Shown piece after piece: positions 24,401 to 37,086 of a DNA stretch of 64,000 nucleotides (position 1 is its first letter; each line of letters begins with the position of its first letter). This DNA is from Hemibagrus wyckioides. Taxonomy: Eukaryota; Chordata; Actinopteri; Siluriformes; Bagridae. The stretch lies in NCBI RefSeq assembly GCF_019097595.1, contig NC_080716.1, positions 33,010,901-33,074,900 of the forward strand. Reading direction: 5' to 3'. The notes beneath the pieces were generated by a model. That model did not search any database. It saw only the letters and a list, made by a program, of their open reading frames with translations, and had not been told where the DNA came from. The position numbers and the translations under genes are program-made.

Positions 24401-24795
24401 GGAATTTACATCAGTTGTACACTCTGTGATACGTGTGTGACATAAATATCCATCAACCAGGAAAACATGTGTCTCTATGAGGCTGTGTGATTACTCCAGG
24501 GCTGAAGAAACTGGGACAGGAGCTTGCAGCCCGCCTTAGGGAGATGCCTGTACACTTTTATACCGTTTTTGAGTAAACATACTGCATCAATAGCGAGTGC
24601 TGGCGTGAGAATGAGGTCAGGAGAGGCTTCATGTCTTAATGCAAGCAATTTACTAATGAAAATCCACAAGCGGCAGGCTGTTACACTGTCTGTACAAAAA
24701 CAGAAATGCAGAACGGACTGTGTGACCCTAACATGTTTAACTAATCATGCTCATTAAGCTGATTTGCAAATTAGAAGCAGGTCTGAGTTGTTTTT

Positions 24796-24828
24796 GCCGT
24801 GGTGGTGGTGGTGGTGGTGGTGGTGGAG
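24796..24828. repeat. (GGT)n microsatellite
   Basis: About ten GGT units. From 24400 to 25380 nothing else is recognised. Confidence 0.9.
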
Positions 24829-25387
24829 GACTGTTGCTTGATGTATTTGGCAGATGTAGTGTGGTGAAGTCCAACGCCACCAATTTACCCACCATCTCTT
24901 TTTATTACCCCAAAATTCCAGCTCGAAATGGCTGTCCGAAACCTGAAGGGACACGAAGAGGTTTGGTCATTTCTGAACTATTTGGTGGGTTTGAGTTCAA
25001 ATTTTCTATATTAAAATCTTCTAGCTGAGTTATTCATCACATTGAACAGACTTTGGCTTGCAGTTAGCTTTTTTCCCTCTATTGAACTTTTCTAACTCTA
25101 TTACGTTAAAACCGTGGACCATGTCAGAAAATGGATGCAAGCGAATCAGGCAGTGCTTTAAAAAGATTATAAATGCAAAGTTTTTTTGTCTGTTAATCCC
25201 ATAACATGTCATGAACCAGCTCCATGCTTCATCAAGCTGTGACATAAATTAGCCAGAATCCAGCTGAAGTGATTCAGAGCTAGTGTACATTATAGAGCAA
25301 AAACACACAGGCATGCAGGGACCTGGGCAGGTAAGAGGAGCTAGAACAGCGGCTCGGAGTGCAGACGTGTAGTGAGTGATGTCAGAA

Positions 25388-25423
25388 CGTGTGTGTGTAT
25401 GTGTGTGTGTGTGTGTGTGTGTC
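25388..25423. repeat. (GT)n microsatellite
   Basis: GT repeat with one AT interruption. The following 25430-26595 is unique sequence with no gene seen. Confidence 0.9.
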
Positions 25424-26597
25424 TACGCAGTGTGTGTTTTATTAGCGTGAATACAGAATCCATAATCCCAGTCCTGAGTGAAGGTGAAAGAACAGGCAGG
25501 AAAGACCCAGAATCATAACAGCAAGGAGAACAGAGCAGGATCAACAGCAGGGCACATGGAAACTTCGTAAACAGGGGCTGTCTTAACAACCGACACACAA
25601 TACAATAACACATGAAAAGATTTCACCACAAACACAGACACACAGCACACAAGTGGACACTCTGCGTAAGGGACCGGTGGCATGATGGGGCGGAGAACAA
25701 TCCTGTTTTCTTAATTTAAGCATTTATTTTTAGAAGACAAGTCATATAATCAAGCAATAGGAAAGCTTCAAAAATGTGTAAAAGTATCTAGGCTGTGTTT
25801 TAATATGTCTCCGTTTCTATAGTAACAGCTCATTCACAGGGACAGTAGATAGTTTGACAATGAAAACTGTTGATGTGGGTAAGAGATGTTTTTGGTACAT
25901 TTAGAAGGAGTCTCCAGTGTCAGTGCTTTGGCTCAGGCAGGAGGTTTTCCACCACAGGAGAGGAGTTTGCTCTTCTCTGTAAAGCATCGTTTTTTCAGTT
26001 TATTAACATCATGAGAGATAAAGTCTGCAGAGGGAACGACTGTTTATAGCTGCGAGAACAGGAACTCATTAATTCATTAAAAGTTGTCGGTGAACATCTG
26101 TGGTGTAAGAGGAGCAAAACATGGGCTCATGCTGTTATGGGAAAATAATCAACAATAACTGCACTTAATAACCCCAGTGTGGATTATTTTACCTATTACA
26201 GCACAGATTAATATGAAATTCCCTTCTTAAATCTGCATTTCTACCTCATATACCCTGTTTGACTCATTGGACATCTAAAGGTAGCAGAGGACTACAGACT
26301 GGATGATCGCTTCAGGCTTCAGTGAGTGACTTTGGTTCCATTTTCATAGATTTTCCCACAGACTGTCCCATCCGCACTGGGACACCCAGCTGATGCTATC
26401 TGTCCTTCACTGTTTACAGAAAACAACTTAAGCCTCCTGTAGAGCTTCGCCAATGTTCTGCCACATTCCCCAAGTTAACTCTTAAAGTTTTACAGCAACA
26501 TTAATATTTAACATCCACAGTCCTCCTCTTCCTCATCTTCATGATGAAAATGGAGTCACAAAAGTCCTTTCTGTGATTCTGAATCCTCCTGAGGGCA

Positions 26598-26643
26598 GGT
26601 GTGTGTGTGTGTGTGTGTGTATGTGTGTGTGTGTGTGTGTGTA
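26598..26643. repeat. (GT)n microsatellite
   Basis: GT repeat with one AT interruption. Confidence 0.9.
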
Positions 26644-27124
26644 AGAGTAATAATAACATAACAGAGAGATCAGTACTGTCATTAGCCACATTTCTGGTTG
26701 AGATTCAGAAAGATTTGACTGAACTTTAGCTGACCATGCCACAGTTTTAGGTGAAGTGGTGGCCAGTCGTCCCTGCCGGAGGATTATCTCTTCCAGAGGA
26801 AATAAGATGAGCCGATCCACCCAGTAATTGAGAATAATCACTTGTGATGTTCCACCCAGTGACTTTCACATCACCACATGGAGACACAATTTTTACATTT
26901 TGAATCAATTTGAGGAATGATTAATTTTCTCTCTGGAGAACGGAGACGCAGGAACTCTCGTGATGAATTATGTAACAGTCTGTTCATGCCTTCAGTCAAA
27001 TAGAAAGTCAGACTGTTGCATCAGTCCGTCTGTCTGTGTCGGGTTTCTGATGACTGCCTGATCTCAGGCGCTTTATCCCATCAGTCTAAATTATACTGAC
27101 CTTTCCAAGCACTGTTACCTGTGC

Positions 27125-27895
27125 ATAAATATTACCCCATCAATCTATTTCAGACTGACCCGTACTACCCCATCTATCTATATCAGACTGACCCGTACTA
27201 CCCCATCTATCTATATCAGACTGACCCGTACTACCCCATCAATCTATATCAGACTGACCCATACTACCCCATCAATCTATATCAGACTGACCCATACTAC
27301 CCCATCAATCTATATCAGACTGACCCGTACTACCCCATCTATCTATATCAGACTGACCCATACTACCCCATCTATCTATATCAGACTGACCCATACTACC
27401 CCATCAATCTATATCAGACTGACCCATACTACCCCATCAATCTATATCAGACTGACCCATACTACCCCATCAATCTATTTCAGACTGACCCATACTACCC
27501 CATCAATCTATATCAGACTGACCCATACTACCCCATCAATCTATATCAGACTGACCCATACTACCCCATCAATCTATATCAGACTGACCCATACTACCCC
27601 ATCAATCTATATCAGACTGACCCATACTACCCCATCAATCTATTTCAGACTGACCCGTGCTACCCCATCTATCTATATCAGACTGACCCATACTACCCCA
27701 TCAATCTATATCAGACTGACCCATACTACCCCATCAATCTATATCAGACTGACCCATACTACCCCATCAATCTATATCAGACTGACCCATACTACCCCAT
27801 CAATCTATATCAGACTGACCCGTACTACCCCATCAATCTATATCAGACTACCCTCTCTGACCATTCTTAATCCATAAATCTATATCAGACTGACC
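27125..27895. repeat. 33-bp minisatellite, about 22 copies
   Basis: The unit is CAGACTGACCCATACTACCC plus CATCAATCTATAT, with CCGTACT, ATCTATC and CTATTTC variants. The 33-bp period keeps one frame open for 249 codons (YQTDPYYPINL repeated), including an ATG only by chance upstream at 27121. No codon-level constraint is visible: the same base changes recur in blocks, as expected from array turnover. A degenerate half unit precedes it near 27078. I regard it as non-coding. Confidence 0.93.
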
Positions 27896-27911
27896 TCTAA
27901 CCATTTTGCCC

Positions 27912-28060
27912 AATCAGGCCCTTAATCCTCTCTGCTCCAGGGGTGCTGTATTATGGCTGACCCTGTGCTCTGACCCCAACTTCCAAAGTCGGGATATTTG
28001 AAGAATGAATTTTACTGTGCTGTAATGTATAAGACAAAATTAAAGGCTTCTTCGTCTTCA
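27912..28060 (+). mobile_element. tRNA-derived SINE, copy 2 (5'-truncated)
   Basis: It begins inside the body (AGGCCCTTAATCC), then TGCTCCAGGGGTGCTGTATT, CTCTGACCCCAACTTCC, GGGATATTTGAAGAATGAAT and a tail AAATTAAAGGCTTCTTCG. The Pol III head is missing. It lies about 210 bp before a fuller copy. Confidence 0.85.
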
Positions 28061-28267
28061 AGCCATCTTAGCCCACTGATAGGTTTGATGACACAGGGCC
28101 TTTGGTAGTATATAGAGATGGATTGCAAATTGGGGGAAAACAACATAAAGAGTCAAGGTCCACTAGCTGTAAGCTGTAAGCTGTAAGACTGCTGTAATAC
28201 TGTTTGATGTGGATTCTGAGGCGTTGGAAAGCACTGTCTAAGATGTCTAAGATCTCATGTGGGTGTC

Positions 28268-28496
28268 TAATTGGGAACAGTGGTAGCTCAAGTGGTTAAG
28301 GCTCTGGGCTGTTACTCAGATGATCGGGGTTCAAACCGGAGCACCACCAAACTGCCACTGAGCAAGGCCCTTAACCCTCTCTGCTCCAGGGGTGCAGACA
28401 CTGTACTCTGACCCCAACTTCCCAAGTCAGGATACGTGAGGAAAGAATTTCACTGTCCTGTGTATATGTGACAAAAATAAAGGCTTCTTCTTTCAA
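28268..28496 (+). mobile_element. tRNA-derived SINE, copy 3
   Basis: The head carries an A-box-like TAGCTCAAGTGG (28284-28295) and a B-box-like GGTTCAAACCG (28327-28337), then the shared body GAGCAAGGCCCTTAACCC. A short deletion follows GGGGTGCAG, and the tail is GTGACAAAAATAAAGGCTTC. The end GGCTTCTTC is shared with copy 2, so it belongs to the element. Confidence 0.88.
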
Positions 28497-28912
28497 CTGT
28501 GTTGAGATCAGGTGAGTGTGAAGGCCGTGGCATACGATTTAAAAACGTAATTTTCATCCTCAGTGGCCCCTTGAATGGAGCTGACCTAGAGGAGACCACA
28601 CCCATCAGGATAGAAATATTTCATCACAAAGAACTTTTCAATGGTGCTTTAAAAAAAGGCTCTCAAATACACAGGGCTTGTTATGTCTTTTTGTCATGAG
28701 AAATATTGGGTCAGAAAGTTATGGCTCCACCACACACCCTTCTGTAAATATCATATTTAATATAAGACATATTGAGTGAGAGGAAAGCGTTTGATAATAA
28801 CAAGGTTTCAAACAGAAAATAAATATATCAGTGGAAGTGGCCAAATCTTGAACTGGAAGCCAAAATGAGATGCCTTACTGGCAGTCTTAAGTGTTTTCTC
28901 CATGCGGAAAGC

Positions 28913-28913
<1 letters not shown>

Positions 28914-28952
<39 letters not shown>
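28914..28952. repeat. (GT)n microsatellite
   Basis: About 18 GT units. Confidence 0.95.
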
Positions 28953-28955
<3 letters not shown>

Positions 28956-28977
28956 TTGGGTTCAGCAGGCTGCATAC

Positions 28978-29425
28978 TTCTTCTTTTTCCTGTATAAATT
29001 TCACATTTGCATGGAAAAAATCGGCCTTGCGTGTTTGGATCCGGCCACTGAAAGGAAACCGTCCAGTAGCTGCTGTTCATGTAGATATACACTGTACAGC
29101 GGGCTCGCCTCCAACACACACACACGCACACCACTTAAAAACAGACAGCGATTTTAAACAAATTAGAGCTGGCCCTGGGCTTTTTGGGTTTGCTAAGTGG
29201 CTGTTTTGATGTGCGTCTCCGCTTTCCTCCATCTCGGGAAAGCCTCTGTTCGGAAACATGCAGCTGGAGAGTGATCTGCTGTTAAGGAAGTGATACTGAA
29301 GTGTGTATAAACTCGGGTAGAGTCTCGATTTCAATCAAATCGATCGTTTCCAGGCGGACGGTTCATCTTTCTCGTGGTTTCGGTGCCACTCTTCATTCCA
29401 GTGTTGCTTTTTTTTACTTCCTTCT
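28978..29425. promoter_or_regulatory. candidate conserved element with POU octamer
   Basis: The block contains a perfect octamer ATTTGCAT (29004-29011), many CpGs (AAATCGGCCTTGCGTGTTTG, GATCCGGCCACTG), CATCTCGGGAAAGCCTCTG and TCAATCAAATCGATCG. Neighbouring sequence is less complex. Short frames on both strands are mutually incompatible and lack domains. Inferred from texture. Confidence 0.35.
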
Positions 29426-29481
29426 GTCTGAAAAACCATTGTGGGTTTTGTGCACAAGACTAAACTAACTAAACTGCCCAT

Positions 29482-29506
29482 ACTACTACTACTACTACTA
29501 CTACTG
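29482..29506. repeat. (TAC)n microsatellite
   Basis: Eight TAC/ACT units. The rest of 29425-29980 is unique with no gene seen. Confidence 0.9.
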
Positions 29507-29979
29507 CAGAGGGAACTGCACAGTGATGTGTTACATGTGTTATTGTCTGATTCACACATTCAGTTGTTATTTCTCTTAACGCTTAATGCTACAAATTTGT
29601 GTTCTAAAGACCAAATAGAACCAAATACAAGTTTAGCCCAGAGATCTCAGCTGTTTTTTGACTGGTGAGTCCATTTTAAAAGCCAAAAGTTCAACAAATT
29701 TTGTCTAATAAGAGGACTGGGCTTGTGCCTCATGCCACAGTTTATCACTGCTAGGAGACGAATTTAAGAAGTGCATCTCATCTCCACTGGTGCATGTCCA
29801 CATACAGTATGCATTCCACCTAGTGCTAGCAAACTGTCTGAAAAAGTTCCTAACATGGCACCCCTGTGCTAAAGAGGAGCTCTAAACGAAATGACCGATA
29901 CTTAAATTAGAATAATGATTCTATTAACGTGACAGTTTTAGGCTCTGACTGGGTGTCTAGCCGAGAAACAATGGAAAGC

Positions 29980-30160
29980 ACGATGGATGTTACGCCAGTC
30001 CATCATAGATCATCACCATCATCAAACCTGTGGGCAATTTAGCATAACCAGTCCACGTTCTCTCCTGTTCTCAATTGAGATCCTGGAGGAAAGATACATG
30101 GAGCACAGGCACAGGAACACTGAACACACAGTACAGAGTTCAGGATGGAACACTACCCTC
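29980..30160 (-). mobile_element. decayed DANA/mermaid-like SINE
   Basis: GATGTTACGCCAGTCCATCA, CTGTGGGCAATTTAGCATAA, GAGATCCTGGAGGAAAGATA and AGGAACACTGAACACA follow the order of the reverse complement of the DANA/mermaid-like element at 18081. It is old and strongly diverged. Confidence 0.55.
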
Positions 30161-30199
30161 TTCACCACCATGCTAACTCTGACACTTGTCATTATTATT

Positions 30200-31346
30200 A
30201 GATATCCCACGTGCATAGCCCTGCATTATAAATAACAGATGTTTCTAAATAAGTCTCCTGTGACTATCAGCTGACCCTGAGGTTGAGAATCGACCGTCTA
30301 GTTGACAGTCATGCTGGCCCTTGGGTATGAAGATAGATTTGGGATGTGGTGGAGTGAGGATACTTGCTTTACATTTAAGTATACGGTATAAATCATAACT
30401 ATTGCCATATGAAACCTAATACGCTGTTGTTTTTCCTGTTGCCGATTAGCAGAGCAATAACAGAACAAAACCAACACTCATGAGTTACAATGTTGTTGCA
30501 TTGGGGATCATTAAATAAATCTAGGATTACATTTTTGACATTATCTACAGCTTTGTTCAGGTACATCCAGCAGAGCATCTGTGCTCTGTTCATGTGTGTT
30601 TATTCACTACTTTAGGAGACTTGGGGTCATGCTGACCCATACTTACCTTTTGAGTTCACCAGATGTTATGCAATGTGATCAGCACTGGAACACCAATACT
30701 GTTGTGTACAAAGCATGAATACATCAACTAGAGGTGACTGAATACAATGCATAGCCATCTTTGTATTATTTTGTAATATTATATTGCAGTATAATATTCT
30801 CACCATATGCCTGACCTCTGCTCTGATATAGACTCTAATCTTACTGGCTGTGGTGTCTACAGTGCAGAGAGACATACAACTACAGGTCGGGGTGGAAAGA
30901 GAAACAGATGATGTGACACACACACACACACACACACACATTTGAATACACTCTGCGAGTGCATTGTGCCAAACACAATAAAACACACGACATGGGAACA
31001 TCTCATCTGTCTGGTTCTCCAAGGCTCACACATTATGAGCCAGACCTGTGCAGGAATGTGTGTGTGTGTGTGTGCCACTGTACATGATGACCACCTTGTA
31101 GCTGAATGACCTTTGAACTAGTGGGATGTAATAAGAAGTGTGTGTGTGGTGTGTGGCACCTGTTCCCACACACACACACACACACACACACACTGATTTT
31201 CATCCCCTAATTACAGCAGAAACAGCCGGAGCCAAATGAGAGTTATCACACACCCCCCCACACACACACAATAGCGATCCACGTGTCTAAATCATTCCAT
31301 ACTCTATTTAAAAACACTTTCAGTTTTAATCTTTCAGTTTTAGTAC

Positions 31347-31377
<31 letters not shown>

Positions 31378-31845
31378 CTTATAAACTTGTCAAGGTGGTT
31401 TTGTCTCTGCATTAAGTATGCTGAGGTACAGACATGTTCCAACAGACAGAACGTGAAAATCCACTGATAGATTTTAGTCAGGTACAGATTAAATATGTAG
31501 AGTGGATCTTGTGAAAAATAATCCACAGACCAGGGGGATTTTGCTTAACTTCTGGAAAAACGATGAGCAAAAATCTAGTGGGTCATGACAGCAGTCCAGA
31601 ATCCTCTTCTTACTGGACAAAATACAATAAATGTGAATGGGGGAAATAAATTACAACACAAATCAAACGTGAATACTGAACTAGTCATAAATTACAATTC
31701 TGCCTTCACACTCCACACTAAAGCAACCTGCTGGCTTTACTATTCAAATATATTTTCTATCAGCATATATCAGTAACTGATAGATTGAAATAATTTAAAC
31801 TATATTTTAGTACATTAAAAAAATACATTTCCTCCCTTTTAAGGT
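30200..31845. other. gene-free intergenic stretch with CA microsatellites
   Basis: (CA)n at about 30917-30940, 31167-31193, 31254-31270 and 31347-31373, and a (GT)n at 31057-31073. No gene seen. Confidence 0.7.
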
Positions 31846-31849
31846 CGTG

Positions 31850-31850
31850 A

Positions 31851-31885
<35 letters not shown>

Positions 31886-31935
31886 TAACAATAATAACAA
31901 TAACAATAATAATAATAATAATAATAATAATAATC
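31850..31935. repeat. (ATA)n microsatellite
   Basis: About 28 AAT units with several AAC interruptions. Confidence 0.95.
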
Positions 31936-32715
31936 GGATTGACTGCTCGGTTCTCCGATCTACCCAGACGGCTCTTCAGATATGGAGTCGACTCCCAACT
32001 TTAACCTCACAAAGCCGAGGATTCGATTCAAAGAACCGACTCAGAATTCCGATTCATTCAGTGAACCACACATCGCAATTTTTTTAGAATCATACAGACA
32101 GCAGAAATGACTGAGATAAGAACTTTATTAAGACGGTTATTTCTAGTTTGTTCGTTTTTTTATGAAGTAAATGTATCGTTATGTATTCATATTTGGTTGA
32201 ATATATATATTTCACCTCAGCGCCCAAGCTAACTGGCTAACTGCTACATGAAGTTTAGCGAAGGTGTCGGGAATTTCACAGACAAATCTCAGTGAGTAAA
32301 TTATTATTATTATTATTTTAATTTTATTTATTACGCTTGTGTAAAAGTTTCTTGACTTGCCCTCAGATTAAATCTTATCAGATTTTCTTTTAAATCCTGT
32401 CAGGTTAGCTCTGTAGCTAATCACAGAAGATGCTCAGGCTAACTGTAACTGTTTAACGCGCTTTTTACTGCACGGGCGTCACCATGGTTACGACATGGCG
32501 TCTCGCGCCTCACTTTTTCCCGCCTAAACGAGCATAGCAAAGCTATTGGTTTTATGTTCATATATATGTTCAGGTTTGTTTTTATTATTTATTCAGTATC
32601 ATAAGTAGGTGACTGAAGCATTAGTCTTTAGTTAATGGCTGAAAATCAGCTGAAGTGGTTGCTTTGTTTTGCAGTGGTGCGTCATGTTACTTGTGTCAGA
32701 CATGACGGTGGCCTG
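31936..32715. other. intergenic, nothing recognised
   Basis: Unique sequence; no gene or repeat family seen. Confidence 0.5.
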
Positions 32716-32717
32716 CA

Positions 32718-32772
32718 GCAGACAGACAGAGAGACAGACAGACAGAGAGACAGACAGACAGAGAGACAGACA
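32718..32772. repeat. (GACA)n/(GA)n microsatellite
   Basis: Three near-identical 16-bp blocks of CAGACAGACAGAGAGA. Confidence 0.9.
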
Positions 32773-32952
32773 GCTCCAGCTGTAAATCAGTTATAGTAGC
32801 TGCTGTAATCAGTGTTTCTCAGTGCACTGAACATTTCACCAGGAATCAGTGAGGCTTCGTCCTCCAGCTCACTTTCACTTATCTGTAATTAAACCTCCTG
32901 ATATTTGGTTTTGTCTGATACATGATTTCCCTCCGGTCCCCTATCTCACCAC

Positions 32953-33561
32953 TGTGTGTGTGTGTGTGTGTGTGTGTGTTGATATTGGTCAGATTGGCAG
33001 CATCATAAGGCCTCCTTTGTCTGGTGGCTAAATTGAACGGTTGGCATCGGTGCCGTCACTTCTGATTGCCCGTAGGTAAAAAACACACACACCGCTGGGA
33101 GCTGGGAGAAAACACACACTGGGAGCCGGTGGAAAACACACACCGCTGGCGTTTGACCTTTCTGGAGACTCTTGTAGCAACACGGCTCCGCTTACAGCCC
33201 GTATCGCCTTCCACTAAAGCTCCAGCGAAAGCTCAGTGCCTCTAAACCCAGCACATATTCCCATCTTTAACACTCGTTTATTTATTCAACTTTCTTCACT
33301 CTCTAAGCGTGTGTCAATCTCAGCAGCTGCCAATCACATTGCTCAAGTCTTTCTGGCCTTTCTTGAGGCAATAAAGTTTGAGATGGGTTCAGTGATTGAT
33401 TTTAAGTTAAGCTCTTCCCTTGTGTACATGGAAACACACACATGTCTGAAACGCTAATACCCTTCAAACTGGACGAAAAAATCCCACAGATACTCGGGTA
33501 TAATTATGTTACCTCACCTCCTTGTGTAAAACTAATCCGGTCTGAATGGGGCTCTCTCTCG

Positions 33562-33605
<44 letters not shown>
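32953..33605. other. intergenic with TG and CA microsatellites
   Basis: (TG)n at 32953-32980 and (CA)n at 33567-33602. The stretch between contains three CACACACCGCTGG/GGGAG blocks near 33083-33150 but no gene. Confidence 0.6.
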
Positions 33606-33606
<1 letters not shown>

Positions 33607-33745
33607 GACACTGTATCTTTTCAGGCTAGCTAAAAAAATCCTAAAATAACAGCTGAAGTAAAGATGAGCAAGAATGAAGAGGAGCTGAAATAACACAGCA
33701 GCTTGTTGACGTTTAGATGAACATACACACTGAAGTGGATGATTA

Positions 33746-33943
33746 GAAGAAGATGTTATTGGTCACATACATTACATAACCTTCTTCCTCCCATCTACCA
33801 GCTTGTTGGGGTCAGAGCATGATGCTGCATCATGGAACTCAGAGGGTTAAAGGTCTTACTCAAGGCCCAGTGGTGGCAGCTTGGCAGTGCTTGAACCCTG
33901 ACCTTCTGCTCAGCAACCCAGAGCCTTGAGCCATTACTGCCCT
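33746..33943 (-). mobile_element. tRNA-derived SINE, copy 4 (diverged)
   Basis: Read on the minus strand: GGCAGTAATGGCTCAAGGCT, GGTCAGGGTTCAAGCACTGC (B-box region), CCACTGGGCCTTGAGTAAG, TTTAACCCTCTGAGTTCC, CATGCTCTGACCCCAAC, then TGTATGTGACCAATAAC. It is an older or different subfamily of the SINE at 1397. Confidence 0.8.
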
Positions 33944-34569
33944 GTTTAGTTTAGAACAGAGAGCATTTGTAGAGCTTTTGAGCAGCCAGAATATTGCTAA
34001 GTAGGAACACAACATCACAGGATTCTTGATGCTATTAGTGCTATTAGCATTAGCAATCTCCGAGTGGCACATCCCGATAGTAACCAGCATGGGCCAAGGC
34101 TTTCCCATCGCTCCAGTTGCCGATCTGCGTCTCTGAGGCTGGCACCATGATGTCAGTGCCAGTTGTTTGCCTGTTTCATCTGATTAGCGATTAAATATCT
34201 AGGATTAGCCATGCTAAGCTGATTTGTGTACTTCACACCACCGCGCTAAAGCTGCGCTAATTCCTGCTGTGCCATTCAGCGCAGGCCTCACTTTCACTCA
34301 TAGCTTCAAATCTGTGATGCCCAATAAAAAAATCAGCACCTTACGTCATGGTCATCATCTTCATCAATACCAATAGCTCCACCTGATTGTGGATTCAGTC
34401 AGTGAGGTGTGTAGCTTCCATATCCACCATGGAGCCACCATGGCGTGTGTGATAGGTGTAGTGAATAGGGTGTATGCATTAGGACACGCCCACAGTGGAC
34501 AGATGATGGTAAGATGTCTCAGAATCTCAGTTCAGGTGAGGCTTACACAAGTGTCACAGATACACACAA

Positions 34570-34832
34570 ACGTGAATGTGTGTGTGTGTGTGTGTGTGTG
34601 TGTGGCTAATCCTTCAGCCGATCTCCCGTCTCCCTCTCTCACACACACACACAGAGGTAACACACTCTGACGAGCTGGTCACACCAGTATTATGTTTAAT
34701 GTTTGGCCCATTAGTGTCTACAGTTTCAGAACTGAGGAGAGAAATGGAGAAAGAGTGCATTGATTCCCACAGGAGTTAGCACAGAGCGCTATTAGCCACT
34801 TCTACAGGTCAGTGAGCCTCGGGCACAGAGCC

Positions 34833-34879
<47 letters not shown>

Positions 34880-34880
34880 T
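34570..34880. repeat. (GT)n and (CA)n microsatellites
   Basis: (GT)n at 34577-34604, a short CA run at 34641-34653 and (CA)n at 34834-34875. Unique sequence between. No gene seen from 33950 to 35450. Confidence 0.9.
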
Positions 34881-35459
34881 GCTTCTTTGTTTTTAGAGTG
34901 TCCATTGTGTGTGTGTGTGTTTTATAATCCATAAAGCAAACACTGCACTTAAAACACATTCAAACTTAAAACACATTATAAAAGCTTAGGAAATAGATTT
35001 AGTGTGTAGATAAATGCTTGTGATTGGCTAGCTCTGATTAAAAGCACACATCAGTGGGTGGAGTTAAAACTGAACCCAAGACCAAATTGTTCCCTGAAGA
35101 ATTACAGTCTCATTCTCTGTCACTTTGTTTTTGTTTCTCTCTTTACTGCTGTTCTCTGTTCTCTCATTCCCAGTCTCTTTCTTCCTTCTGTTTAAGCTCT
35201 GAGCAGGCAGTGAGGTGTGAAATATGTAAGGGTTGTGTGAATCAAAGTGGAGCTGGTCTTCTGTCATCATTTATTTACTGCTATCCGTTACTCAGTGTTT
35301 TGGTATTGTGCTCAGTATTGCCACCCTGGTGACATTGTCGCTAGATGGTGACTATTCTATAGCCTAGCCACAGATCTGGTCACTCTTTGATCAGTTAGCA
35401 ACTTGATTGCACTTAATACAGCTCTCCAGTTCACAAGACAGCTGCTGGTAATTTACTCC

Positions 35460-35660
35460 ACTAACCACCCATCAGTAATGCCAATGACCAATCACTGTTC
35501 CACATATTTCCCAATGACCAGTCACTGCCAACCATCCTTCCTAAAGACCCATCACTAATTATTCCCAAAGACCAATCACTGATCACCATCATTCCCAAAG
35601 TCCAATCACTGATCATTTCAAAAGACAGATCACTTTTGTTTCTCATGTCCAGTCACTGAC
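35460..35660. repeat. degenerate CCAATCACTG repeat field
   Basis: About seven loose copies of ATTCCCAAAGACCAATCACTGATCACC at 25-35-bp spacing (CCAATCACTG or CCAGTCACTG is the steadiest part). It is too diverged for a clean unit. The minus frame (DWSLG repeats) reflects the repeat only. Confidence 0.65.
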
Positions 35661-36502
35661 CACCCTGGTTTGTCCATCCTTGCACTTCTTTGTTTATTTG
35701 TCATTATAAATTCTCTGTTATTTATGGTAACTGAAGTGAGTTCTTCTATCTGTAACCATTTCCTTTGTGTCTGTTTCCCAGCAGCTCACTACCACTGCTT
35801 CTTATTGTTTAATCTGTGAGGGCAGTACTGGCTTTTCCTCTTTTATCCATGTTAATACTGACCAATCACAGCTGTCCATTAGTTAAGTTAAAAAGATTCA
35901 GAAGCACATGTGTGTTCAGAAACACCGTTTTCAGATAAACCTTTTCATGCAGTCAGAGGTGAGGATCTCAGTGCTGTAGAATGTGAGTATAATGATAATA
36001 ACTCTAACACTTATTTCTCATAAACAGTCACTTATTTATGGTCAGATCACCTCTGTCACATAAAGTGATGTCCTAATAAATCAGTTTAGCACCCTGTGCC
36101 ATAGCGTCATGTTTAAGTGTGTGTACACGTGTATGTGTGTATTTGGCTCCGTCCGGGTGTGGTATGAGCGGCGGTGCCGTGAATCCTGAGCTTTTAATCA
36201 CACTCTCTAATCCAAGAAACAGCTGCAGCATGTGTAACGTCCTGATACAGACAGACATACGCCACTCTCATCACCCACACATCCAAAAAGAAAAAAAACA
36301 CCCTAATAAAAATAGTTCAGCCTGAACTGCCCGTGCGTTTGGCCGATAAAACACGGCAGCATGGACATGTGTGTACACGTCCACAGTGGACTGATGTGAA
36401 TAGCTCTCCTAATATTATTGTACACCACCTTCTGACTTTCACACTGACTGTTACTGTGGATGTCACTACCCAACAATGTGGCATCTAAAGCATCTAAATC
36501 TG

Positions 36503-36538
<36 letters not shown>

Positions 36539-36920
36539 AGAGAGAGTGAGGGAGTCAGTGGACTATATAATCCTCCCTTGTTCCTCTGTGAGTGAAGAAT
36601 TATACATGTATGGATTAGTCTTGAGATTGTGTGCACTGGATTTTACTCAGCAGCTCCATCGTTCATGTAAAAGACACACAAAATCTTTACACAGCAGAAC
36701 GCTACAGTCCTGCAAACCTCCATCCATTTTGCCTAGCAGCTCTGCTTTTTCACACAAGTGTACACTGCTGCAAGTAATGACTTGAAAGTATGCCAGAGGA
36801 GTCTCCCTTTTCCTCCTCCCCTGAATAAGCCAGTTGACATATGAATCAGGAATGACTGACAGTTGTGTAGGCATGTTCAACTCTCAGATATTTAAGGAGC
36901 TTCCTGAAAGCAAACACATG
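35661..36920. other. gene-free intergenic stretch
   Basis: (GT)n at 36507-36535. A somewhat complex block at 36140-36270 may be regulatory, but I cannot support it further. No gene seen. Confidence 0.5.
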
Positions 36921-36921
36921 G

Positions 36922-36965
36922 GTGTACTGGTTAGGTGTCCACAAATTTTTGGCCAATAAATATAA
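36922..36965. mobile_element. Tc1-type terminal repeat remnant
   Basis: GGTGTACTGGTTAGGTGTCC followed by ACAAATTTTTGGCCAATAAA matches, as I recall it, the end of fish Tc1-type elements (GTGTCCACATACTTTTGGCC...). No transposase lies beside it, so it is an isolated end or part of a small non-autonomous copy. Confidence 0.6.
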
Positions 36966-37086
36966 ACTATGTTTATTAGGGTAAGTCTAAATGCCAGTCC
37001 CATTTTTGCACCTTTAAAGCAGTTTGAAAACAAAATCTAAACAATCCTAATTAAACTCCATCTCCAGCACCACCACACCGAGCACT

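Noticed and set aside
27121..27870. 249-codon frame with YQTDPYYPINL repeats as a repeat protein gene
   Set aside because: The period is 33 bp, so any stop-free unit gives a long frame. No signal peptide, splice context or flanking coding sequence is visible, and variants look like array turnover.
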